From Balneolaceae bacterium (GTDB lineage Bacteria > Bacteroidota > Rhodothermia > Balneolales > Balneolaceae): a DNA stretch of 44,071 nt. Made by a program: the position numbers and the translations under genes. The notes below the pieces were generated by a model. It did no database searches. It saw only the letters and a list, made by a program, of their open reading frames with translations, and was not told the origin of the DNA. Where the stretch lies: positions 1-44,071 of the forward strand of contig REDS01000115.1 of assembly GCA_007693395.1 (NCBI GenBank), written 5' to 3'. This document shows positions 27,958-37,232 of the stretch, piece by piece; position 1 is the stretch's first letter; each line of letters opens with the position of its first letter.

Positions 27958-28956
27958 TTACGGATGGAAGACCGATGAACGAGTAAAGAAGCGTTCGTTC
28001 AGGAAAGCAAGAAGCAAAAAAACAAGGCCACCCAAAAGATAGTTCGGGTAGCGGTCTTCAAAATCCACGTAAATAATTTCATCTATTTCACTACGCTCCA
28101 GACGGTCAATTTCCCGATAAATTTCAATCAGTTCTTCGAGATCGGTTGCCCGCCAATACTGCCCGCCGGTTTGTTCAGCAATTTGGATGAGCATCTCTTC
28201 ATCAATATTTACCTGAACATTTTGATAACGGCGCCCAAAAATCGGGTCATCAACCGGATAGGGGGCAGTGCCACGGGTGCCAATTCCGAGGGTGTAAACT
28301 CTAATGCCCATTGTTGCAGCCATTTCTCCGGCGGTTATAGGATCAATCTCCCCCGCATTGTTCATACCATCAGTCAAAAGAATAATAATTCGGCTTTCGG
28401 CATCACTGTCTCTAAGCCTGTTGATTGATGTAGCAATTCCCATACCAATTGCAGTGCCATCGCGAACCATTCCGAGGTCAACGGTTTCCAGCATGTTTTG
28501 AACAAGGTTGTGATCGAGTGTTGGGGGTACTACGGTAAAACTCTCTCTGGCAAAAACGTTGATCCCGATTCGGTCGGTTATTCGCTGGGCAATAAATTCT
28601 GAAGCTACATCTTTTGCGGCAATAAGCCTGTTTGGCTGAATATCCTCTGCCAGCATGGATGATGATATATCGATGCTAATCATGATATCAATACCCTCAG
28701 CTGACCGCTCAATTGTAGTGTTTTGAATTTGGGGTCGGGCTAACGCAAGTGTTAAAAGTGTGAAAGCAGCAGCATAAGCGAGAGGTGTTCCCCATACAAG
28801 GTATGCCCTGAAATTTCCTGGCAGATTACTTAGCGACACAGCAGATGAGAAGGTGATAGCAGCATTCTTTTTCGAAAAGTAGATCCAGATTTTATAGGCT
28901 ACAAAAATTGGCAGCAGTATTAAAAACCAAAGAAATTCAGGATTAGCCCAGCTCAT
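27958..28956 (-). CDS. batA: BatA-like VWA domain membrane protein
   Basis: This 332-residue protein has the Bat layout: an N-terminal helix (8-27), a second helix (about 55-74), a VWA domain, and a C-terminal helix near 307-323. The MIDAS motif reads SIDISSSMLAED with Asp96, Ser98 and Ser100, and LLTDGMNNAG gives the later ligand loop. It is the closest relative of the window's other VWA protein at 3441-4505. It directly follows the BatD-like gene, with four bases between. Bat proteins are membrane-associated and linked to envelope stress or oxygen tolerance, but their molecular action is unsettled. Confidence 0.9.
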   Translation of the reverse strand: MSWANPEFLWFLILLPIFVAYKIWIYFSKKNAAITFSSAVSLSNLPGNFRAYLVWGTPLAYAAAFTLLTLALARPQIQNTTIERSAEGIDIMISIDISSSMLAEDIQPNRLIAAKDVASEFIAQRITDRIGINVFARESFTVVPPTLDHNLVQNMLETVDLGMVRDGTAIGMGIATSINRLRDSDAESRIIILLTDGMNNAGEIDPITAGEMAATMGIRVYTLGIGTRGTAPYPVDDPIFGRRYQNVQVNIDEEMLIQIAEQTGGQYWRATDLEELIEIYREIDRLERSEIDEIIYVDFEDRYPNYLLGGLVFLLLAFLNERFFTRSSVFHP

Positions 28957-28960
28957 AATA

Positions 28961-29974
28961 TTATGCAGTAACCGTTTTTTCTGTGGTTTTATTCTCCGGG
29001 GTTATGCCGTGCTGTACTTCGTACTTATACTTCATGTAACGAATCTGATCGCGGTGAACTACCTCGGCGGTGTTTACAAACTCCCTTGCTTTTTCGTAGG
29101 CTTTTTTTGCCTGATCGTTGGTTGGCTGAAAATTTGCGAATTTTACAATATCAGCCTCATTTAGTACTGAACGTGTAATGGTTAATATTTCTGATGGAGC
29201 AAGTTCTTTCTGTAATTCGAGATTTATTTCGCGGGTAGTCATTTCAAGTGCTTGAAATTTGTACACTTTTTTGATGTAAAGGCGAATGGCGTCACCTATG
29301 GCAATATAAAACTGTTCGTAATCTTCTTTAGTTTGCAGTAATGAGATATTGGCGAGTTTAGCCAATGTATTTTTAAGTACCAGCAAGGGGTTTTCAAACG
29401 GTTTGGGCGGTGCAGCGGGAATTGGTTCAGGTATAGCAGCCGGCTCACTGTTCTTATGCCTTTGATAGATGTAGTAGATCAATGCCGCTGCGAGAAGTAT
29501 GAACAGAAGGTAAGGCCACCAAACTCTGGCAAAGTCGAAAATGGGTTTAAACGGCCGGAACTCATCGTCACCCTCAGCCAAAATGGTTTTAAAAAAAAGT
29601 GGTACAGGTGTTGTGTAAACGGTGGTGTCGCCCGCAGCTGTTTGCAGCTGAATAGCTTTCCTCCCTATGGTTACATCCTCAACAGCGAAAAACTGCAGCC
29701 GGTATACCAGGCTGTCCCTTCGTTCACTAAGCTGGAATCTCTGTCTTGAGATAAGCTCTATATCATCATCAGCTTCAAAAGCTGATGCATACGGATAAGC
29801 AACGGAACTGTACTCTCCATCAAAAACAATGGTGAACGTTACAATGTCGCCAACCCGAACGGAATCCTTATCTACATAGGTATGCACCGTTTGTGCAAAC
29901 CCGTGTGAAGTAAGAAAAAACAGAGTTAAAAAAGAGAAGTATAAACGTGCTTTCAAGCTGATATTTAGCATCAA
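28961..29974 (-). CDS. BatD/DUF4381-like membrane protein
   Basis: This 337-residue protein has a signal peptide ending near GFAQT, then an N-terminal Ig-like domain (about 30-145) of the kind found in BatD proteins. One transmembrane helix follows (WPYLLFILLAAALIYYIY, near 158-175), then a Pro-rich linker. The cytoplasmic helical region carries KEDYEQFYIAIGDAIRLYIKKVY and MTTREINLELQ, which resemble DUF4381-type partners of VWA/MoxR systems. The start is the first of two adjacent ATGs. Its place directly before batA matches the family context. The protein combines features of BatD and DUF4381, and I do not assign a single symbol. Confidence 0.78.
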   Translation of the reverse strand: MMLNISLKARLYFSFLTLFFLTSHGFAQTVHTYVDKDSVRVGDIVTFTIVFDGEYSSVAYPYASAFEADDDIELISRQRFQLSERRDSLVYRLQFFAVEDVTIGRKAIQLQTAAGDTTVYTTPVPLFFKTILAEGDDEFRPFKPIFDFARVWWPYLLFILLAAALIYYIYQRHKNSEPAAIPEPIPAAPPKPFENPLLVLKNTLAKLANISLLQTKEDYEQFYIAIGDAIRLYIKKVYKFQALEMTTREINLELQKELAPSEILTITRSVLNEADIVKFANFQPTNDQAKKAYEKAREFVNTAEVVHRDQIRYMKYKYEVQHGITPENKTTEKTVTA

Positions 29975-30146
29975 TTTCTAAAAAGTAACCCGCCGTTGGG
30001 AGGCAATGAATATACAAAATGCATGAACGAATGTTTATTCACTTTTCTTATAGTTTACAGCATTTTGATTATGATTAAATAATGCTAAACGTTATTTTCA
30101 CGATAATCATCTACAGTTCAATACTTTTCAAAATAAACCTTTTAGC

Positions 30147-31421
30147 ATGCTTAAAAAACTTATCGGAATAGGTTTGCTTCTCACTCTTTTGATTGTAGCC
30201 ATCTCAACATTAGGAAAGAGCGAAAAAACCTACCCCGACGAAGAGCCGGTAAATCTTCAAACGCTGAACGAAATTCCGGAACAGCCTCCTCTGGATACAT
30301 ACGGTATGAATGTTAAACTGTATGATGTTACTGAAGATCAAATACGCAGGAACGAGTCTTTATCTTTAATCCTAAACCGGCATGGCGTAGGTCCGGAAAC
30401 AATACATAACATTCAGCAGGAGGCACGGGGCAAGGTAAATCTTAACCGTATGATTCCGGGGCAGCGATACAGAATTTATAAGAATGATGATGGTACAGCC
30501 ACTACTTTTGTTTGGCACCGCAGTGCAACAGACTATACAACCTTTTCCTGGGGAGATGACTTACGCATCGAAAACGGCTCTATTCCCGAGCGAGTTTCTG
30601 TTGCATCCGTTTCAGGAACCATCAGAAGCTCACTCGCAAATGCAATACAGGCTAAGGGTGTTTCCCAAAGGCTGGTAGTAGAGCTCGCCAACATTTATGC
30701 CTGGACAGTTGATTTTTACAGCCTTCGTCAGGGCGACAATTTCAAAGCCATTTATGAAAACAGGCATGTTGAAGATACATATATAGGTATTGGCCGTATA
30801 AAAGCTGCTGAATTTGAACATCGCGGTAATGTTAGAAGGGCTTACTATTTTGAGTATGGCGACCAGGCCGGCTACTTCGATGCTGATGGAAACAGTATGC
30901 GCCGCACCATGATGAGAGTACCTTTTGAATACAACCCCAGGATTAGCTCTCATTTCTCCCATAACAGGCTTCACCCTATTCTCAATCAAAGAAGGCCTCA
31001 CTACGGTACAGATTATGCTGCCCCAACAGGCACACCAATTTTGGCTGCCGGTGATGGCGTTGTAACGGAAGCTCAGTACAGAGGTGGTAACGGTAATATT
31101 GTGCAGATTCGCCACAACAGTGTGTACAGAACAGCTTACTTACATATGAGCCGCTTTGCTCCGGGCATCAGGCCCGGGGTTACAGTGCAGCAAGGTCAGG
31201 TTATCGGTTATGTAGGGCAAACCGGCCTCGCAACCGGACCACATCTTTGCTACAGGCTTTATAAAAATAACACACCAATCAATTCGGTTACGTACGATTT
31301 TCCACCATCTGATGGTCTCAGCCCTGAGTATATGGATCAGTTTCTTGTGAGGGTGGAGCGTCTTGATGCAATGCTTGACGAACTTGGCAGTTCTGAAGCC
31401 GACAGGCTCGCAATGTATTAG
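30147..31421 (+). CDS. M23 peptidase with SH3/LysM-like N-terminal region and Cys in the HxH position
   Basis: This 424-residue protein has an N-terminal membrane helix (about 4-21) and an OapA/Csd3-like middle part (residues 60-245). The LytM domain (285-380) shows His285 and Asp289 in HYGTD, His333 in YLHMS, and His366 in GPHLC. The usual HxH ends in Cys368 instead of His, so the third zinc ligand is Cys; Cys can bind zinc, so activity may be kept. The gene sits between DUF58 and the BatD-like gene on the opposite strand. It probably cuts peptidoglycan cross-links. The 255 bases behind it hold no clear terminator. Confidence 0.86.
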   Translation: MLKKLIGIGLLLTLLIVAISTLGKSEKTYPDEEPVNLQTLNEIPEQPPLDTYGMNVKLYDVTEDQIRRNESLSLILNRHGVGPETIHNIQQEARGKVNLNRMIPGQRYRIYKNDDGTATTFVWHRSATDYTTFSWGDDLRIENGSIPERVSVASVSGTIRSSLANAIQAKGVSQRLVVELANIYAWTVDFYSLRQGDNFKAIYENRHVEDTYIGIGRIKAAEFEHRGNVRRAYYFEYGDQAGYFDADGNSMRRTMMRVPFEYNPRISSHFSHNRLHPILNQRRPHYGTDYAAPTGTPILAAGDGVVTEAQYRGGNGNIVQIRHNSVYRTAYLHMSRFAPGIRPGVTVQQGQVIGYVGQTGLATGPHLCYRLYKNNTPINSVTYDFPPSDGLSPEYMDQFLVRVERLDAMLDELGSSEADRLAMY

Positions 31422-31676
31422 TGAGCCTTAAATTTCTGCTCTCTTACGTGTTTACTGGCTGTAATTCCAATGCATCTACAGACCCTGTGGTAATGTTGCA
31501 TAAATGAATGTATGCAAGAAATTCTTTAGCAGATTCATTCCTTATTTGCCAAGAGTAGCACGTCATTAGTATTCGTTACTACCGGTAAGCTAAGCTATGC
31601 CGGGATTCATTTCTCTGTTTTAATACTGATTCGATGAGCCCGTGCTTTTCATATTAGTTCAATCTTGCACAGATGA

Positions 31677-32552
31677 TCAGAAACGGTTGATTCTTCTCTG
31701 GAAGAAATTGATTAGCGGGCGTATGTACGATTTGTTTGTGTACACATCAACAGAATCCATTTTGTTCTTTAAGAAATATTCTTTGAGATAAGCTTTTCGG
31801 TTAAGAACATTCTCTCTGTAAGCAGCCCTGATTTTCTTGCTCGACGTATCGAGTATGGTTTGCTCGCCGGTTTCAGGGTCCAGCAGCGGAACTACACCAA
31901 TATCCGGAAGTTCTTCTTCAAGTTCGTCATTTACAATCAGATTGACCAAGTCATGTTTACGGGCTGTAATTCTGTGTTGTTTCTCAAAATTTTGATCTTG
32001 AAAATCAGAAGCCAGGATGATGATAGATCTGCGGTTCAGCAACCGGTTAACGTAAGAGAGTGCATCAGCGATGGAAGTTTGTGATCCTCCCGGTTCTGTA
32101 GTGTATAGCTCGCGGATAAGGCGCAATACGTGCGTACGCCCTTTTTTTGGAGGCACCACTTTTTCGATTCGGTCACTGAAAAGTACCAAGCCAACTTTGT
32201 CGCCATTTTTAATAGCACTGAAAGCAAGAACTGCACAAATTTCGATAGCGAGTTCCATTTTAGTTTGTGATCTGCTCCCGAAGAAACCACTTGGAGAAAT
32301 ATCTACGCAGAGCATGAGAGTCTGTTCACGTTCTTCCTCAAAAACCTTTACATAAGGTTCCCCATTGCGGGCCGTAACGTTCCAGTCAATCTGCCGTATG
32401 TCATCACCAAACGTATATTCCCGTACTTCAGAAAATTCCATTCCACGGCCCTTGAACGCAGACTGATATTCTCCACCAAAAATGTTATTTACCAACCCTT
32501 TGGTGCGAATTTCAAGTTTTCTGACTTTTGATAAAATCTCTTTTGCAATCAT
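31677..32552 (-). CDS. DUF58 domain protein (MoxR/Bat-associated)
   Basis: This 291-residue soluble protein contains the DUF58 core: GRGMEFSEVREYTFGDDIRQIDWNVTAR-type text near 36-62, followed by a VWA-like fold with CVDISPSGF (Asp84, Ser86, Ser88) and later VGLVLFSD. DUF58 proteins are encoded next to MoxR AAA+ ATPases and VWA proteins and are thought to act with them. Here no moxR is in the window. The BatD-like and BatA genes lie 1.7 kb downstream on the same strand, past an oppositely oriented M23 gene. It has the normal family length. Confidence 0.9.
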   Translation of the reverse strand: MIAKEILSKVRKLEIRTKGLVNNIFGGEYQSAFKGRGMEFSEVREYTFGDDIRQIDWNVTARNGEPYVKVFEEEREQTLMLCVDISPSGFFGSRSQTKMELAIEICAVLAFSAIKNGDKVGLVLFSDRIEKVVPPKKGRTHVLRLIRELYTTEPGGSQTSIADALSYVNRLLNRRSIIILASDFQDQNFEKQHRITARKHDLVNLIVNDELEEELPDIGVVPLLDPETGEQTILDTSSKKIRAAYRENVLNRKAYLKEYFLKNKMDSVDVYTNKSYIRPLINFFQRRINRF

Positions 32553-32838
32553 GGCAAGTGCGTGGAATCAGTCTGAGTTTCTATTGAAGAAGAAGATAAC
32601 GAATTGAAGCCGTATTTCAGGAATATTTGAATCAATAATTATCCATTGCATCATTCAAACAAGATTAAATAATTAGTATACGGAAAAAGTTGATGGGCAG
32701 GGCAGTTTAATTTCTAAATTATTGATTATATTACAAAAATGTAATTCATACAGACGAATCAAAGCAATAAAATGACTTGCCAGACTTAGGAAAACGTTTT
32801 AACAGTATATCACTCTGATCATCGGAAAAATCTTACTC

Positions 32839-32866
32839 TTCGTTACATCTTTTAGCTCTAAGTTTG
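32839..32866 (+). promoter_or_regulatory. ald: Candidate ald promoter; rest of 32553-32913 shows no gene
   Basis: TAAGTTTG (32859-32866) matches the -7 consensus TAnnTTTG completely and lies 47 bases before the ald ATG. A weaker TTCG stands 16 bases upstream in place of TTTG. The remainder of this 361-base divergent gap between DUF58 and ald is AT-rich, with no reading frame or RNA that I recognise. Confidence 0.45.
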
Positions 32867-32913
32867 CTACCTTTACTGCCGAAATTTACCATAAAACAGA
32901 AGACAAGAAGATT

Positions 32914-34026
32914 ATGATTATTGGAGTTCCAAAAGAGATTAAAACACATGAGAATCGCGTATCGCTGCAACCGGGAGGTGTGCTTCAGTTAAAACGCAAT
33001 GGCCACACTGTTCTGGTTGAAAAAGGTGCCGGAAATGGCAGTGGATTTACGGATGAAATATATGTTGAGAGAGGTGCCACCATTGTTGATGATGTAGAAA
33101 AACTGTGGCAAGAAGCTGATATGATCATGAAGGTAAAAGAGCCCATTGAAAATGAATATCCGCGGATGCGTGAAGGACAAATCATCTTTACCTATTTCCA
33201 TTTTGCAGCGAGCGAAGCACTTACCAAAGCAGTGATCGATTCAAAGTGTATTGCTATTGCCTATGAAACCGTTGAGAAAGCTGACAGAAGCCTGCCACTC
33301 TTAGTACCTATGAGTGAGGTTGCCGGCCGTATGGCTCCACAGGAGGGAGCCAAGTACCTCGAAAAGGCTACCGGCGGACGCGGAGTACTCATGGGTGGTG
33401 TTCCCGGAGTGCCACCTGCAAATGTAATTGTATTGGGAGGTGGCATTGTGGGCGTGAATGCCGCAAAAATTGCCGCCGGTATGGGTGCTAACACCACTAT
33501 TTTAGACATCAGCATACCAAGACTCAGATATCTGGATGATGTGATGCCTAAAAACGTTCGAACTCTCTTCTCAACAGAAGGAGCAATAAGAAATCTTCTG
33601 CCAACAACTGACCTTGTTATTGGTGCAGTGTTAATTCCGGGGGCGAAAGCACCAAACCTTATCACCAGGGATATGCTGAAACTCATGAGGCCAGGCACTG
33701 TTATGGTTGATGTTGCCATAGATCAGGGTGGCTGCTTTGAGACATCCAAAGCAACCACTCACGATGACCCTATTTACATTATTGACGATGTGGTGCACTA
33801 CTGTGTGGCTAACATGCCGGGTGCGGTGCCGTATACATCAACACTTGGTCTTACCAATGCAACGCTGCCTTATGCAGTACAGATTGCCAATAAAGGCTGG
33901 AAACAGGCATTGTTAGATGATATGGAGCTTCTTAAAGGCCTGAATATTGCTGACGGAAAAATTGTGTACAAGGATGTTGCCGAAGCATTTGAGATGCCCT
34001 ACACAGAGATATCAGAAGTGCTTTGA
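32914..34026 (+). CDS. ald: Alanine dehydrogenase
   Basis: The enzyme reversibly converts L-alanine and NAD+ to pyruvate, ammonia and NADH. The 370-residue length is normal. The N-terminus reads MIIGVPKEIKTHENRVSLQPGGV, with a substrate-binding Arg in ENRVSL. A KVKEP segment follows near residue 75 and a YFHFAAS stretch near 94. The nucleotide-binding loop is VIVLGGGIVGVNAAKIAAGMG near 168-188, and the active-site segment DVAIDQGGCFETS is near 265-277. It is preceded by its own promoter-like box and followed by a terminator, so it is probably a single-gene unit. Confidence 0.97.
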   Translation: MIIGVPKEIKTHENRVSLQPGGVLQLKRNGHTVLVEKGAGNGSGFTDEIYVERGATIVDDVEKLWQEADMIMKVKEPIENEYPRMREGQIIFTYFHFAASEALTKAVIDSKCIAIAYETVEKADRSLPLLVPMSEVAGRMAPQEGAKYLEKATGGRGVLMGGVPGVPPANVIVLGGGIVGVNAAKIAAGMGANTTILDISIPRLRYLDDVMPKNVRTLFSTEGAIRNLLPTTDLVIGAVLIPGAKAPNLITRDMLKLMRPGTVMVDVAIDQGGCFETSKATTHDDPIYIIDDVVHYCVANMPGAVPYTSTLGLTNATLPYAVQIANKGWKQALLDDMELLKGLNIADGKIVYKDVAEAFEMPYTEISEVL

Positions 34027-34149
34027 TAGTGTATCAAATCATCTGTTTGAACTTCAGAAGGCTGTAAAAACTGGTTGTTGATTTTTTGGTGTTGAACTGC
34101 AAGTCTTTTTTAAAGACTGCTGCTTTAATCAACACTGCTTACCCAAATT

Positions 34150-34203
34150 GCCCGTGTATTTTTCAATCCCTATTCAGGGGTTGAGGATTCCCGGGCTTTT
34201 TTT
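34150..34203 (+). terminator. Terminator after ald
   Basis: GCCCG (34150-34154) pairs with CGGGC (34192-34196), enclosing a second CAATCCC/GGGGTTG stem, and is followed by seven T residues. It is 124 bases past the ald stop and suits termination on the plus strand. Confidence 0.55.
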
Positions 34204-34215
34204 GTCCTGTAAAAT

Positions 34216-34251
34216 AAAACAGCTCTTAGTTTTTTGGCTAAGAGCTGTTTT
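34216..34251. terminator. Bidirectional terminator between ald and the redoxin gene
   Basis: Perfect 14-base arms, AAAACAGCTCTTAG (34216-34229) and CTAAGAGCTGTTTT (34238-34251), flank an eight-base loop. A/T tracts lie on both sides. It can end both ald and the convergent redoxin-dsbD transcript. Confidence 0.85.
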
Positions 34252-34283
34252 TGAAATACACCGGCTGAATATCAAACGATCAC

Positions 34284-34910
34284 TTATTCATACTTTACCG
34301 TACAGCCGTAGGGAGTGTTTGTTGCTACTTCAACCGGCTCACCATTCAGCAGGCTGGTCATTGCTGCAACAACATAGTTGTGAGCTCCCTCAAGATCACG
34401 AGCTCTGGCAGTTGGGCGGTCATCAATGGCACCATTAAACTCTACAATGCCTTCGGGGTTTATAATGTACATGTGCGGGGTTACACGCGCATCGAAAGCT
34501 CGGCCCATGGTTCCGTCTACATCAAGTAAGATAGCTGTGGGAGCTGCTCCCTTCTCTTCGGCTGTTCGCAGTGTCTCTTCCGGCTCCATATATCCCTGGG
34601 TTCCAGGGGCCGAAGATACCACTGAAAGCCATACAACGCCTTTTTCAGTATATTTTCTTTGGAGTTCCTGCATGTTGTTGCCATCGTAATGCTTGCGGAC
34701 AAACGGGCAGCCGTGATTTAACCACTCTAAAATTACGAACTGTCCTTCAAAATCGCTGAGGCTGTGCATGTTGCCGTGAGCATCAACAACTGAGAAATCA
34801 GGTGCTTGTTGGCCGACTACTGCCCCGGCTCTTTCGCTATCTGATGATGTAAAGTTGAGTAACATCACAGAAGCCGCTATGATCAGAGAGAGAAACGCTG
34901 TTTTTTTCAT
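34284..34910 (-). CDS. Secreted thioredoxin-fold (redoxin) protein
   Basis: This 208-residue protein has an N-terminal signal-like helix (about 4-21) followed by a peroxiredoxin/redoxin fold: GQQAPDFSVVDAHG near 33-46, then EWLNHGCPFVRKHYD near 66-80 with a single active-site Cys, and RVTPHMYIINPEG near 140-152 with the cis-Pro. A second Cys is in the C-terminal PYGCTVKY. There is no CxxC, so it is more like a one-Cys or atypical thiol peroxidase/reductase than thioredoxin. Members with CPFV are common partners in the envelope. It lies 28 bases downstream of dsbD, which could reduce it. Confidence 0.85.
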   Translation of the reverse strand: MKKTAFLSLIIAASVMLLNFTSSDSERAGAVVGQQAPDFSVVDAHGNMHSLSDFEGQFVILEWLNHGCPFVRKHYDGNNMQELQRKYTEKGVVWLSVVSSAPGTQGYMEPEETLRTAEEKGAAPTAILLDVDGTMGRAFDARVTPHMYIINPEGIVEFNGAIDDRPTARARDLEGAHNYVVAAMTSLLNGEPVEVATNTPYGCTVKYE

Positions 34911-34938
34911 AGATTTGATTTTTTGTTTTAGTTGAAGT

Positions 34939-37101
34939 TTAAGAATCGGAAAATGTTAATGTCGTTCCACCTGAAACTTTTTCAAGTGCGTCCATTACAA
35001 TGCCGGGTGTTAAAAGTTCGGGCAAAATCATAGGTTCTTCTAGTGAGGGTGAATAGATAACATAAAGCGGAACGCCATTCCTGCCAAACGATTCTAATGC
35101 ACGGGTAATCTCGGGATTGCGATTTGTCCAGTCTGCCTTAACCATCACAAAATTAAGATCATTGAATTTATCTTTCACCCTGTCGGAGCTAAAAACAATT
35201 CGTTCATTTGCCTTGCAGGTAATACACCATGCCGCAGTAAAATCAATAAAAATATTATTACCTTCATCAATTTTTTGCTGCAGGCCGCTTTCTGAGTATG
35301 CTATCCAATCAATTCCGAAACCGTTTGAAGATGAGATTTCGTTTCCGGGTGATTCCGATCCGGCCTGAGGCACGGAGAATAAGAAACCACCTATTATAAT
35401 AGCGGTTGCAATGGAGCGGCTTACAATCCGGGCAGTTCCTGAAATTTGAACGGCTTTCCATCGGTGCAAAATCCAGATTCCCAAAGACAAAAGAAGTAAA
35501 CCTACAAGCAAGCGGGTAAGTCCGTCGATACCGGCCTGCTGGCCATACACCCAGATCAGCCAAATTGCTGTGGCAAAGAGTGGAAATGCCATCGCCTGTT
35601 TGAATGTCTCCATCCAGGCACCGGGTTTTGGCATGAATTTCATCAAAGCCGGGAAAGATGACAGTAATACATAAGGAGCAGCCATACCCAGGCCAAGAGC
35701 AGCAAAAATAATCAGTGACGTAGTTGCAGGCAGTGTAATTGCCACACCTATGGCAGTACCCATAAATGGTGCAGTACAGGGAGTTGCCAATACTGTAGCG
35801 AGAATTCCGCTGAAGAAAGAACCCCGCATACCTTCTCCAGTATTGGCCTTTCCCGCAACATTTATCAGTGAATTTCCGATTTCAAAAACTCCCATAAGGC
35901 TGAGCCCGAGGGCAAACATTAAAAATGTCATAAAAGCAATGAATGCCGGAGTCTGAAGCTGAAAGCCCCAGCCGAGTTCCTGGCCGCCTGCCCGTAGTCC
36001 AATCAAAAGCAGTGCAAGAAACAGAAACGAAAGCAGTACACCTGCACCGAACATGTAGCCATGCAGCCGCACTTTTTTTGGATCGTGCCCTGCCATCTGC
36101 ATAAAGTTCATCACCTTGATGGATAGTATGGGAAAAACACAAGGCATGAGATTAAGGATCATGCCACCTATGAATGCAAAAACGAGAATCAGCATAAAGC
36201 GGGATGAGAGAACCGGCATTGTGGCAACATCCGATGCAGCGACTGATTCCTCACCGGGGGATACGTCAACAATTATTGAGGGGATGGTGCCAGCTTCATC
36301 CCAGCCACTGGCGTTGTAAACAAGGCCCCAAAGCCGGTCAATATCACCCGATTTATAGGTAGATTTTTTGAGCTCGATAGTTATGGTATTTCCATCCACG
36401 TTAAAAGGCTGAGCAGCGCCATTTTCAATTTCTCCCTCTTCTTTTGCAAAATAGACGATTTCAGAGTAGTCCGGCAACGGAAATTCATCGGTTGAGAGTG
36501 TTAATGTGGCTCCGCTTGAATGGATTGTTGCTTCTGCCTTCCAGTAATCAAGCACAACCGGCAGCTGGGTGCGGGTATTGTTGAACAGCGCAAGATTGTC
36601 TTCATTATAGATCGGCTCTTCATCCGTAACCAGCAGGGTCAATTCCAAATCGGCATATTCCGGAATGCAGAGCACTTCACAGATCAGCCAGTCAGCTTCG
36701 GCCATTAGCGTATACTCTTCGCCGGGTATGAGGTCTTCCGGGGCAGTTGCCTCCATCATAAAGAGTACTGAACCGTAGTAACCGTGGCTTGCCATTCCTG
36801 CGGAAACATCAATCCAGAGGGGAGTAGGCCACTCTATGTCACCGATTTGAAAATCCTTATCGTGCACCCATTCCAGCATAAGAGGCATGCCGGAATCTCC
36901 CGGATTTCGGTAGTATACGTACCAGCCTTCCCGCAATTCCTGATGAACGCCTATCCAAAAAGTTTGTCCTGGCTGAATGGTTTTCTGTTCGGAAACAAGT
37001 TCAGTTACAGCATTTTCGGTAACCACAGGTTGTGCTGCCGTGTTTTGGAAAGGCAAAAAGAAGGTCAACAAGAGAAAAAACAGCAGTAGCCTGGTTTTCA
37101 T
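34939..37101 (-). CDS. dsbD: Thiol:disulfide interchange protein DsbD-like
   Basis: DsbD passes reducing power from cytoplasmic thioredoxin to periplasmic proteins. This 720-residue protein has a signal peptide and an N-terminal immunoglobulin-like domain with a cysteine pair at 141 and 145 (ICEVLC). The eight-helix CcdA-type core carries key cysteines 321 (LMPCVFP) and 442 (ATPCTAP). A C-terminal thioredoxin domain has AAWCITCK with Cys626 and Cys629. All three modules of the electron relay are present. The downstream redoxin-fold gene is a plausible client. The upstream gap holds a promoter-like pair and an inverted repeat. Confidence 0.94.
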   Translation of the reverse strand: MKTRLLLFFLLLTFFLPFQNTAAQPVVTENAVTELVSEQKTIQPGQTFWIGVHQELREGWYVYYRNPGDSGMPLMLEWVHDKDFQIGDIEWPTPLWIDVSAGMASHGYYGSVLFMMEATAPEDLIPGEEYTLMAEADWLICEVLCIPEYADLELTLLVTDEEPIYNEDNLALFNNTRTQLPVVLDYWKAEATIHSSGATLTLSTDEFPLPDYSEIVYFAKEEGEIENGAAQPFNVDGNTITIELKKSTYKSGDIDRLWGLVYNASGWDEAGTIPSIIVDVSPGEESVAASDVATMPVLSSRFMLILVFAFIGGMILNLMPCVFPILSIKVMNFMQMAGHDPKKVRLHGYMFGAGVLLSFLFLALLLIGLRAGGQELGWGFQLQTPAFIAFMTFLMFALGLSLMGVFEIGNSLINVAGKANTGEGMRGSFFSGILATVLATPCTAPFMGTAIGVAITLPATTSLIIFAALGLGMAAPYVLLSSFPALMKFMPKPGAWMETFKQAMAFPLFATAIWLIWVYGQQAGIDGLTRLLVGLLLLSLGIWILHRWKAVQISGTARIVSRSIATAIIIGGFLFSVPQAGSESPGNEISSSNGFGIDWIAYSESGLQQKIDEGNNIFIDFTAAWCITCKANERIVFSSDRVKDKFNDLNFVMVKADWTNRNPEITRALESFGRNGVPLYVIYSPSLEEPMILPELLTPGIVMDALEKVSGGTTLTFSDS

Positions 37102-37134
37102 ATATATTTACCCTGTGTTAGAAAATTTGTTTTA

Positions 37135-37163
37135 GTAAAGTAACTCGTATTTATCTCTCCAAA
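37135..37163 (-). promoter_or_regulatory. Candidate dsbD promoter (-33/-7 type)
   Basis: On the minus strand TTTG (37160-37163) is followed after 17 bases by TACTTTAC (37135-37142), about 33 bases before the dsbD ATG. Spacing equals that of the fasciclin promoter candidate. The -7 box fits TAnnTTTG at six of eight positions. Confidence 0.33.
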
Positions 37164-37211
37164 AATTGTAAGTAGTGCGATCGATAAAACGTTCTGTTTT
37201 ACTTTAAATTT

Positions 37212-37232
37212 TAAACAAGTTAATCTTGTTTA
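37212..37232. promoter_or_regulatory. Inverted repeat upstream of dsbD (operator candidate)
   Basis: Eight-base perfect arms TAAACAAG (37212-37219) and CTTGTTTA (37225-37232) are separated by TTAAT. An adjacent GTTTA-GT-TAAAC mini-palindrome overlaps the right arm. It lies about 50 bases upstream of the candidate promoter. TTGTTTA is also the core of the palindrome at 6605-6626. Confidence 0.4.

Noticed and set aside
31496-31517. TTGCATA/TATGCAA hairpin after the second M23 gene
   Set aside because: The stem is weak and AT-rich and no T-tract follows on either strand, so I do not call a terminator.
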